The notes beneath the pieces were generated by a model. That model ran no database searches. It had not been told where the DNA came from and saw nothing but the letters and a program-made list of their open reading frames with translations. This document shows positions 1 to 7,281 of a stretch of 26,536 bases of DNA, piece by piece. The position numbers were made by a program, and so were the translations under genes. Source of the stretch: JAGMDK01 sp023128695. Its GTDB lineage: Bacteria; Planctomycetota; Phycisphaerae; UBA1845; Fen-1342. The first letter of the stretch is position 1; every line of letters starts with the position of its first letter. The stretch is from NCBI GenBank assembly GCA_030628805.1, contig DAOVQG010000023.1:1-26536 (forward strand), written 5' to 3'.

Positions 1-117
1 ACCCGCGGCGTTACCGTCGCCGGCGCATAACTCGGGGCCATGGTGGTTCGCTACACCTTCCATGTACGGCTCTTGCATCCGCTACTCCATGCCGGTTTAT
101 CCCGGCGCTTTCTGACT

Positions 118-202
118 GTCCCTAATTATCCTCTAATTATCCGTCCCTAATTATCCCTAATTATCCGATCCTAATTATCCGTCCCTAATTATCCTAATTA
201 TC
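118..202. repeat. AT-rich tandem repeat, seven copies of TAATTATCC
   Basis: The core TAATTATC(C) recurs at about 123, 134, 148, 158, 172, 186 and 195. It is separated by short C/G-containing linkers such as GTCC and GAT, giving an irregular 9-14 bp period. The block stands out sharply from the GC-rich surroundings. Similar GACTGTCCCTAATT-type sequences are associated in my memory with REP-associated (Y1/IS200-like) transposases, but no transposase is visible here, so that link is only an inference. Confidence 0.8.
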
Positions 203-295
203 TGTAGGAATGGCAACTTTGCACTGCCAGTGTGGTCGTGCGATGGGCAGATGTTGGCAACAAGTGTCAGCACATATGCCGGGCGTGGAGGGATC

Positions 296-448
296 ATGGA
301 TTACCTCACGCTGCTTTTCGACTTCAAAGGCGACAAGGTCATAGCTCTACCGGCCCGTGCGTACGGGATGTCGTGGGCGCCGATCCCACACTTGTTTCCA
401 GTGCCATTTCACACAGATGTAAAGGAGAATGACAAGTTAGACAAATAG
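296..448 (+). CDS. Possible small protein, 50 aa, function unknown
   Basis: The frame starts at an ATG preceded by GGAGG (287-291, spacing about 4). It ends 22 bp before a strong terminator-like hairpin, which is the main reason to list it. An in-frame GTG at 230 would give 72 aa. The peptide begins MDYLTLLFDFKGDKVIALPA and has no signal peptide or recognised motif. It could equally be a gene remnant or chance frame; the spacing of the ribosome binding site is short. Confidence 0.25.
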   Translation: MDYLTLLFDFKGDKVIALPARAYGMSWAPIPHLFPVPFHTDVKENDKLDK

Positions 449-470
449 CCAGGATTGGGTTAGACACGTA

Positions 471-496
471 GATGGTGCGTCCCGTGACGCACCGTC
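471..496 (+). terminator. Terminator-like hairpin
   Basis: The stem pairs 471-481 with 486-496: 11 bp with one G-U pair around the core GGTGCGTC/GACGCACC, and loop CCGT. It is followed by TTTCT. It lies 22 bp after the stop of the 50-aa frame and would end transcription coming from the left. The T-run is short, so it could instead be one of the hairpin repeats common in this window. Confidence 0.45.
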
Positions 497-890
497 TTTC
501 TGCATGATCCGCTTCTGGATCGACACCGACGACGTAAAAGTCTGGCTGGATAGCGACGAAGATGGTATCCTGGACGCGGCGGACGACGTGCAGATCGCCA
601 CCTCGCTCCGATCCGCGCAAGCGCCTGTGCGTCCGCAACTTGTTACGATGCCTGAGGCCGCGGTCCAAACAAATGAGCAAGCCCGGCTCCCTCAACGACC
701 TCCGGGGATCAACCCCGGAGCCAGTTGCGAGCGCGCCTTCGAAGCCGGACTGGTTGGATCGGAGTCTGCGGCCGCGCCGCCGCCGACTCACATCCCTCGC
801 GGATGTGTGGAGAACGGCAAGCTGCCGGCGGAGGGCCAGGTCTTCCGTCGCGAGGGTCGTGGTGTCACAGCGACGACGGAATTTTCGGGC

Positions 891-919
891 TGGACAGGCA
901 AGCAAGAAAGGGTTATACT
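891..919 (+). promoter_or_regulatory. Predicted sigma70-type promoter of the 2064-aa secreted protein
   Basis: A -35 element TGGACA (891-896) and a -10 element TATACT (914-919) are separated by 17 bp. Each matches the consensus at five of six positions. Transcription would start near 926, leaving a leader of about 90 nt before the ATG at 1017. Confidence 0.55.
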
Positions 920-1016
920 CCGCAGCGCGGTAGGCGGTAGAATGTATGCGCTGACCGGGATATCATCTTCATCGGTTTAGCCATATCGGTCTGTCCCATG
1001 TCACAAGGAGCACGTT

Positions 1017-4000
1017 ATGACTGTAATCACACCCCGAATTCGCACTCTGATGCTGGCCTTGACGCTCGCGGCCATTGCTGAACTATCCCTGGCCGTGCAG
1101 GAAGCCGGCCCCCAGGTCGTTCAGCTACAGCCGGACCGTTCCCTCCATTCAGACCGATTAGCCGTACCCCTAACAGGTATTGACGGGGGCCTGGATTCCC
1201 GGCGCTCGGCTTTGGAACCGGGTGAGTCCGCGCTCGCCGAGGCGACCGATTCGGAGACCGGCCCGCTCGGTGGCGAGAACGCCGGTCGCGCGTCGGGGGC
1301 GGCCGACGGGGTCTTGCGGCAGAGCGGCTCTTGTGAACCCGAGCTGCATTCGGTCGGTCAGGCCGATAAAAGCAAGCTGCCGAAGACGGCGGGGCAATCT
1401 TCATTCGAGGGGGCCATCACCGATATCCCCACGGGCCGCGGCGGGCACGGGCGGGACTGCTCGGGCACCTACTGTGAATACCTGTGGGATGACGTCGGGC
1501 AGGAGATTCCGGACGAGAGCTGGGCGTATGCGGGCGTGAACATGGGGGCTATCTGCGGGTTCCCGGACGGCGCGTACGTGGTCGGCGTCGAAGTCCGCGT
1601 CCGCATCGACGATCTCAACGGCACGCCGGGCTGCCCTGACGATACCTTCTGGTGCGGCGACTACATGATCTGGGTATCGAAAGGCACGCCTGCCGCCGAC
1701 GTTCATTTCTTCGGGCGTTGCGGGGGCCGGTGCGACAGCGGGTGCGACTGCGACGACGAGGATGACAGCGACATCTACCTCTCCTTCACCTGCTCGTCCT
1801 GCCTGGCCGATTTCAACGGCGGCAGCGCGGCCGATTGGTGGTATGTCTACGTGGAGGACCAACTGGCGGCCGACACGGGCCGGATCGATCAGGTCGGTTT
1901 CCGTATTTACTACGAAACGGGCCAGCCCGACCCGGCGGACTTGATCGTCGAAAGCTCGAGCCGCAGCCCGTCAACCGACATTCAGCCCGGCGACCAGATC
2001 AACCTGGTCGACACGATTCGGAACCAGGGCGCCGGCGCCGCCGAGTCGATCTTCCGAGTTCAATGGTACATCTCCCTCGATTCGACCGTGAACGAAGATG
2101 ACGCGGCGTGGGCGTATCGCGACATCGCATGTTGTCTAGGCGCCGGCCAGTCCAACAGTTTCGACGGCTATGCCCCCTGGCCGGACGCTCCGCCCTACAA
2201 CACGCCTTATGCCACATATTGGATTCGGGTCAAGGCGGACAGTTGGGATGAGGTACAAGAGGGCAACGAAGGCAACAACTGGGGGGCGACGTGGTCGATC
2301 ACGCTGGGCGCGCCGCCCACGCAGTACCCCGACCTGATCATTCAGGACTCCAGCCGCACTCCGGCGACGGACGTGCTGCCGGGGCAGAGCATTGATCTCT
2401 GGAATCAAGTCAAGAACCAGGGTGACGGTGATACGACCTGGTCGTTTGCCACGACGTGGTATATCTCCACGAACAGCCAGTTCGACTCGTCCGTTGACTT
2501 TCCGTGGGCCGCGGCGACCATAGGTTGTTGTCTGTCGCCGGGGGAGACGGACGAAGCCAGCGGCTCGGTCCCCTGGCCGGATTTCTCCCCCTACAACACG
2601 GCGGGACAGACCTACTACATCGCGGTGATGGCGGACGACACGGAGTTGGTTACCGAGAGCAATGAAGACAACAACTGGGGACAGGTGTGGACCGTGACCC
2701 TGGACGATGAGCCGCCGCCCCTGCATCCGGACTTGATTATCCAGAGCTCGAGCTGTATTCCCCTGAGCGGCGTGGAGCCGGCCGGGCCGGTGGATTTGGC
2801 GAACGTGGTCAAAAACCAGGGTGACGGCGCGACGACGTGGCACTTCTACACCACGTGGTTCATCTCCACGGACAGCAGCGTCAGCACCGGCGATTACGAG
2901 TGGGCTTACAGCTACATACCGTGTTGCCTGAACCCCGGCGATACGCTTGATGCCGGCGGGACCGTGCTGTGGCCCGACGTGGCGCCATACAACACGCCCG
3001 GGCAAACCTACTACCTGGCAGTGATGGCGGACGACACCGAGCTGGTGTCGGAAAGCAACGAGGGCAACAACTGGGGGCAGACCTGGCAGGTAACGCTGGG
3101 CGCCGCCACGGGCGATCTGGTCGGGACGGTCCGTGACGGATCAACGGGCGACTACATCTACAATGCCGAGGTCAGATTGGACGGCGGGGATCCGGAATAT
3201 ACAACAGGACAGGGACAGTTCAGCTTCACTGACGTTTCCGCGGGGGACTACATGCTGACGGTGACCAAGACCGGGTACTACGACGCGGCCGAGCCCGTCA
3301 CCATCGAGGCCGATTCCACGACGCAAGTGGCAATCTGGATGACGCCGGAGTCCGGCGGCTCGGACCCGGTCGTCGTGGGCGTCAGCGGAGACTACAGCGG
3401 ACCGGGCGTCCGCGTGTACTACCTGGACAGCGTGTGGTTGAGCGAGACGTTCACCGCGACGGTGGAGTGGAACGACCACTCGGCCGGCACGGTTCAATTC
3501 ATTACGCCGTACGGGACCTACCTGGGGTCCGGCGGTGGGAACACCTGGCAGCACTCGTTCAACATGGGTGCGGATTTCGGTTCGGGCGGGACGTTGACGG
3601 TGGTCGCGGTCGCGGATGATTTGGCCGAGTCGAATCCGTACATTGCGAACTTCAAGGTCATCTCTCCGCCGCCGGGCATCCTGCCGATACTGCTGTACGC
3701 GGATCCTGTCGGGAGCACGTTGAAGTACGTCACGCCGAACCTGGCCGACATCCCAACGGGTTTCGATGAAGGTGCCGACGACGTTCCGGAGGACATGCCG
3801 CTGTTCGGCAATGAAGCGTTCAAGTTTGTCAGCATGTTTGACGCTTCCGCCGAGATCGACGCCGCCAGCGGCTCGGCGAACGTGCTGAGCTTCGATCCGG
3901 ACCTGCCCGGTTCGGAAGGAAAGACAAAGCTGGCCGGGTACGAGTTCACGCCGTCGCTGAGCGGGCAGCTCACCTGGCAGTTCTATGAAAACCCGGATCG

Positions 4001-7000
4001 CTGGATTCCGGGTGGTCATCTGCAAATTGGGGCGCAGGTGGGGGCCGACGTGCCCCCGGTGCCGGTAGTGTTCTTCTTCGGGCCCGTGCCGTGCTACTTC
4101 CGCGGGCACATCGACGTGGGTGTGGCGGTCGGTCTGGACATAATCGGCTGGGACGCCCCCGGCCAAGCCGTTTTTGAGGGGACGTTGATCCTCGATCCGT
4201 TCCCGTATGCGGAGGCGATGCTCGGGGCCGGCATCGCGGACGTGGTGGCGGTCGAAGGCTATCTCGGCGGCGGGGCGCGCATGACGCTGGTATTCCCGCC
4301 TGTGCCGCCCGATCCCGCCCTGGAGCAGTTGCAGCTCTATCTGGCCGGCGGGGTGCGTGTGGTAGTGTTCATCTTCGTATACGAGTGGCCGCTGCTGGAA
4401 TACACCTGGGAGCCCGATCTGGGGCTGCGTGTGACGCAAGGGCTGACGCCGGTGCTTGGCATCATGCCGCGTGACTACCTGCGACGGCCGGAGGGGTATG
4501 CGGTTTTTGTCGCCAATCAGGCCTTGCAACGCGATTTCCGCAGCGTCATTACCGCCGAGAGCGAGATCGAGATCAACGTTTTCTGCCAGTCCACGCCGGA
4601 CCTGGCGGCGGTGGGCGATTCCTTGCTGGCGGCCTGGATTTGGGACGATCCGAGTCGAACGGCCACAAACCGGACGGAGTTGGTGTTTATTCGCGGCCAG
4701 TACGAGGCGGGTCCGGAGTGGTGGTCCTGGAGCGAGCCGGTTGCCGTCCTTGACGACGGGACGGCCGATTACCGCCCACAGATCGTGACCCTGCCCGGCG
4801 GCGACGCGCTGCTGGCGTGGGAGAACGTCAGCGAGGTCCTGATCGAGCCGGGCGAGCCCGGAGATCCGTGCATCGAACAATGCCAGGGCGAACCGGATCC
4901 TGAGCAATGTCAGATCGAGTGCAAGCTGGAGGAGATGAAGAGCAAGACCGAGATCGCCGTGGCCCGCTACGACAGTGTCACGGAGACCTGGGGGCCGCAG
5001 ACGATCATTACGAACAATGACTACTTCGACCGCGGTCCGCGGATCGCGGCCGGGCCCGCTGGAAGCGCAATGCTGTTCTGGGTCAGCAACACCGCCAACG
5101 AAGAGATGGGCTCGCTGGCCAACCCGAACACGATTCACTACGCCACGTACGATGGCGTTACCTGGTCGGCCCCCGGCATCGTGGCGAGCAACGTGCCCTC
5201 GGTGGTGAAAAGTGCCGCGGCTTATGACGGGACGAATGCGGTCTTCGTCTACGCCGCCGATACCGACGACGACCCGGGCACGGTATACGATCGCGAGATA
5301 GTTGCGGCGGCGTTCGAGGGCGGATCATGGGGGGCGGCGAACCAGCTCACCACTGACGCCCTCGAGGACGCCAACCCGCGCGTGGTTTACGACAGCACCG
5401 GCGGCTTGCTGCTGGTCTGGTATCGCGCCGGCGACCTGGTCATGAAAACCGACTTGAGCCTCGTCCCGCCGCAAACCGTGGTCGATCTGGTAGCCGAGGC
5501 CTCCTCCGGCGTGGCGGACTTCAGTCTGGCCACCGGCCAGGAGGGTCAGATCGCGCTGGTTTGGCAGGACGCCAGCCGCGAGCGGGTGGACATGTGGCGG
5601 GCGATCTACGATCCGACGCTGCAAACCTGGTCGGGCGCGCAACAGCTTACGGCCGACGACTGGATGGAGCACGGGATCGCGCCGGTCTACACCGCGTCCG
5701 GCGATCTCGTCGCGGTGTATGACAAGGTGAACACGGAGTTCGAAACGCGCTCGGTCAACGTCAATGGAGACCTAATCGACGTGCAGGTGCCGGTGCCGGA
5801 CCGGACGGACCTTTATTTAATGCGGCACAAGGTCACCGGCGATCTCGCCGTCTACAGCGAGGACGTAACGCTGGATCCGCCCGACGCGGCCGTGGGCGAG
5901 GTGACAACAATCAACGCCGTGGTTCGCAATCTGGGCGACGTCGCGGCCGCGGACGTTGAAGTCGGGTTCTACGACGGCGACCCGAGCGCGGGCGGAACGC
6001 TGATCGACATGCCGGTGATCGCGGGCCTGCTGCTCGGAGGCGGGCAGACCTTGGTCAGCGTGGAGTGGCTCGTGCCGCCCTCGCCCGAGCTGCATGACCT
6101 CTACATCATCGCCGATCCGAATCAAGTGCAGGAAGACGGGAATCGGGCCAACAACACGGCGGTCCTGCAAGGCGGCCTGAAGCCGGACCTGTTCATCGAG
6201 TCGTTCACCGTGCAAGAGGCGGGTCCGGAGGCCCGGCTCTTCACCGTCCGCGTGGCGAATCGCTCCGGATGGGCGGTTTCTGATTTCGGCGTGACCCTGC
6301 GGCGAGAGGCGGTGGACGGCGAACTGCTGACGAGCATGACGATCGACGAACCGATTGCTCCGGGAGCCTACCACGACCTGTCCTGGACGTGGAACGACTT
6401 GCCGAGGTGCGTGGTCACCAGCGACGTCTACGCGATCGTCGACGAAGCCGACGTGATCGACGAGTTCGATGAGGCCAACAACGTCCGCATGACCGTCGCC
6501 CAACTCGGGCCGCCGTTCCTGCTCTATGACATCAATTACGACGGCTTCGTCAGCATCGTCGGCGACGTGCCGCCCTTTATCGATTGTCTCTACTTCGGGA
6601 ACTGCCCCGACGACCCCGATCCGCTCTGCCCGGGAGATTGTAGCGGCGACGGGCTGCTCACCATCATCGGTGACGTGCCCTGCTTCGTCGACTGCCTCTA
6701 CTTCGGCAATTGCGGCGACGGCCGGCCGCTACATGGTGTGGCACCGGCTTCCAGCCGGTGGATCGGCCGGCACGGGGGCCGGCCGCTACAGCGCGCCGGT
6801 GATGGGCAAGACGACAAGGCCACGGGCTTCACGATCGGCGGCGCGGTCTACGATGACTTGCAAAACCCGCTGCTGAGCGGCGTCGCCGGCGTGACGATCA
6901 CGGTCACGCAACTCGACGGCCCGTTCACGGCCGTTCGGACCACGCAGGGACCCTGCGGCCTGTGGTCCGTCGAGGAGGTCCCGCCCGGCGTGTACCGTGT

Positions 7001-7211
7001 AACGCCCAGCTTGACCGGACGCCACTTCGATCGCGTCGAGAGAGGCATGGTAGCCGGGCCCGCGCCGGCAACGCTGAACACTGCTCAAGAGCAGTGGCAC
7101 ACACAAATTGATTCCGGCACGCTCCCCGCGGGGTGCCAGAGCCTGCAATTCCTGGCTCGCAAGCCCGCGGCAAGCAATAGCACCGTCCGGCCCGCCGGGG
7201 TCGGGAAATAA
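1017..7211 (+). CDS. Very large secreted multidomain protein (P-like, CARDB, propeller-like, dockerin-like)
   Basis: The 2064-aa product has an N-terminal signal peptide (about residues 1-26, Ala/Leu-rich core), and AAGGAG 6 bp upstream fixes the start. Domains by eye: a Cys/Asp-rich proprotein-convertase P-like domain (~130-300); three CARDB-type beta modules (~307-695); a carboxypeptidase-regulatory-like beta domain (~700-777); an uncharacterised beta-rich section (~780-1160); a repetitive sialidase/propeller-like region (~1180-1605); two more CARDB modules (~1605-1830); and a double dockerin-like segment with two GDVPxFxDCLYFGNC motifs (~1836-1900). A repeat-encoded linker (~1901-1936) and a prealbumin-like domain (~1937-2048) follow. 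The first three CARDB modules carry vicinal cysteines at 372-373, 504-505 and 636-637, an exact 132-residue period. No catalytic residues are evident, so a surface, adhesive or matrix role is inferred. The next gene starts 70 bp downstream and is probably co-transcribed. Confidence 0.85.
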   Translation: MTVITPRIRTLMLALTLAAIAELSLAVQEAGPQVVQLQPDRSLHSDRLAVPLTGIDGGLDSRRSALEPGESALAEATDSETGPLGGENAGRASGAADGVLRQSGSCEPELHSVGQADKSKLPKTAGQSSFEGAITDIPTGRGGHGRDCSGTYCEYLWDDVGQEIPDESWAYAGVNMGAICGFPDGAYVVGVEVRVRIDDLNGTPGCPDDTFWCGDYMIWVSKGTPAADVHFFGRCGGRCDSGCDCDDEDDSDIYLSFTCSSCLADFNGGSAADWWYVYVEDQLAADTGRIDQVGFRIYYETGQPDPADLIVESSSRSPSTDIQPGDQINLVDTIRNQGAGAAESIFRVQWYISLDSTVNEDDAAWAYRDIACCLGAGQSNSFDGYAPWPDAPPYNTPYATYWIRVKADSWDEVQEGNEGNNWGATWSITLGAPPTQYPDLIIQDSSRTPATDVLPGQSIDLWNQVKNQGDGDTTWSFATTWYISTNSQFDSSVDFPWAAATIGCCLSPGETDEASGSVPWPDFSPYNTAGQTYYIAVMADDTELVTESNEDNNWGQVWTVTLDDEPPPLHPDLIIQSSSCIPLSGVEPAGPVDLANVVKNQGDGATTWHFYTTWFISTDSSVSTGDYEWAYSYIPCCLNPGDTLDAGGTVLWPDVAPYNTPGQTYYLAVMADDTELVSESNEGNNWGQTWQVTLGAATGDLVGTVRDGSTGDYIYNAEVRLDGGDPEYTTGQGQFSFTDVSAGDYMLTVTKTGYYDAAEPVTIEADSTTQVAIWMTPESGGSDPVVVGVSGDYSGPGVRVYYLDSVWLSETFTATVEWNDHSAGTVQFITPYGTYLGSGGGNTWQHSFNMGADFGSGGTLTVVAVADDLAESNPYIANFKVISPPPGILPILLYADPVGSTLKYVTPNLADIPTGFDEGADDVPEDMPLFGNEAFKFVSMFDASAEIDAASGSANVLSFDPDLPGSEGKTKLAGYEFTPSLSGQLTWQFYENPDRWIPGGHLQIGAQVGADVPPVPVVFFFGPVPCYFRGHIDVGVAVGLDIIGWDAPGQAVFEGTLILDPFPYAEAMLGAGIADVVAVEGYLGGGARMTLVFPPVPPDPALEQLQLYLAGGVRVVVFIFVYEWPLLEYTWEPDLGLRVTQGLTPVLGIMPRDYLRRPEGYAVFVANQALQRDFRSVITAESEIEINVFCQSTPDLAAVGDSLLAAWIWDDPSRTATNRTELVFIRGQYEAGPEWWSWSEPVAVLDDGTADYRPQIVTLPGGDALLAWENVSEVLIEPGEPGDPCIEQCQGEPDPEQCQIECKLEEMKSKTEIAVARYDSVTETWGPQTIITNNDYFDRGPRIAAGPAGSAMLFWVSNTANEEMGSLANPNTIHYATYDGVTWSAPGIVASNVPSVVKSAAAYDGTNAVFVYAADTDDDPGTVYDREIVAAAFEGGSWGAANQLTTDALEDANPRVVYDSTGGLLLVWYRAGDLVMKTDLSLVPPQTVVDLVAEASSGVADFSLATGQEGQIALVWQDASRERVDMWRAIYDPTLQTWSGAQQLTADDWMEHGIAPVYTASGDLVAVYDKVNTEFETRSVNVNGDLIDVQVPVPDRTDLYLMRHKVTGDLAVYSEDVTLDPPDAAVGEVTTINAVVRNLGDVAAADVEVGFYDGDPSAGGTLIDMPVIAGLLLGGGQTLVSVEWLVPPSPELHDLYIIADPNQVQEDGNRANNTAVLQGGLKPDLFIESFTVQEAGPEARLFTVRVANRSGWAVSDFGVTLRREAVDGELLTSMTIDEPIAPGAYHDLSWTWNDLPRCVVTSDVYAIVDEADVIDEFDEANNVRMTVAQLGPPFLLYDINYDGFVSIVGDVPPFIDCLYFGNCPDDPDPLCPGDCSGDGLLTIIGDVPCFVDCLYFGNCGDGRPLHGVAPASSRWIGRHGGRPLQRAGDGQDDKATGFTIGGAVYDDLQNPLLSGVAGVTITVTQLDGPFTAVRTTQGPCGLWSVEEVPPGVYRVTPSLTGRHFDRVERGMVAGPAPATLNTAQEQWHTQIDSGTLPAGCQSLQFLARKPAASNSTVRPAGVGK
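6720..6790 (+). repeat. Repeat cassette inserted in-frame within coding sequence
   Basis: Two direct copies of GGCCGGCCGCTACA (6720-6733 and 6777-6790) flank a hairpin. Its stem is CACCGGCT/AGCCGGTG (6742-6749 with 6753-6760) and its loop is TCC. The cassette is translated as a low-complexity Gly/Arg/Pro linker between the dockerin-like segment and the C-terminal beta domain of the 2064-aa protein. Related CGGCCGCTACA sequence occurs at 7331-7341 and, inverted, at 13975-13985. Confidence 0.75.
7077..7102. repeat. CACTGCTC palindromic repeat inside coding sequence
   Basis: The core at 7079-7096 is CACTGCTC-AA-GAGCAGTG (8-bp stem), followed by GCACAC. The same element, including the flanking GCACAC, occurs between rpsA and the EF-G gene, and a loop variant occurs at 12660-12687. 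Here it is read in frame as TAQEQWHT near the C-terminus of the 2064-aa protein. Confidence 0.85.
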
Positions 7212-7281
7212 CGCAACGGAGAGAGTAAGAGAGGACTTCGAGCGTAAAACCACCGCTCGTCGAAAACTGAAGGAGGATTAG

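Larger units (their letters stand above)
1..890. other. Region without a confident gene
   Basis: No recognisable protein family is seen here on either strand. It holds an AT-rich tandem repeat (118-202), one possible very small gene (296-448) and a terminator-like hairpin (471-496). An open frame at 504-980 begins with an acidic stretch (DTDDVKVWLDSDEDG), reminiscent of calcium-binding or dockerin-like tails. The rest of it is compositionally unlike a folded protein, it has no Shine-Dalgarno sequence, and its 3' end runs over the promoter of the next gene. The region may contain decayed gene remnants. Confidence 0.5.

Noticed and set aside
38..80. Sequence resembling the GAGCCGTAC...GAACC stem of group II introns, on the minus strand
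   Set aside because: Pairing is imperfect and no reverse transcriptase or domain V/VI structure is visible in the window.
504..980. 158-aa open frame on the plus strand with an acidic N-terminal stretch
   Set aside because: No ribosome binding site, starts right after a terminator-like hairpin, its 3' part overlaps the promoter at 891-919, and most of the peptide has no domain-like composition. A decayed remnant is possible.
3141..5138. 665-aa open frame on the minus strand
   Set aside because: Antisense shadow of the 2064-aa gene caused by high GC; rich in Arg/His with no domain motifs. The same holds for the long frames opposite rpsA and the EF-G-like gene.
6523..6718. Dockerin-like tails taken as evidence of a cellulosome
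   Set aside because: Such Asp/Cys tails are common in planctomycete secreted proteins without cohesins, and no cohesin or glycoside hydrolase is seen here.
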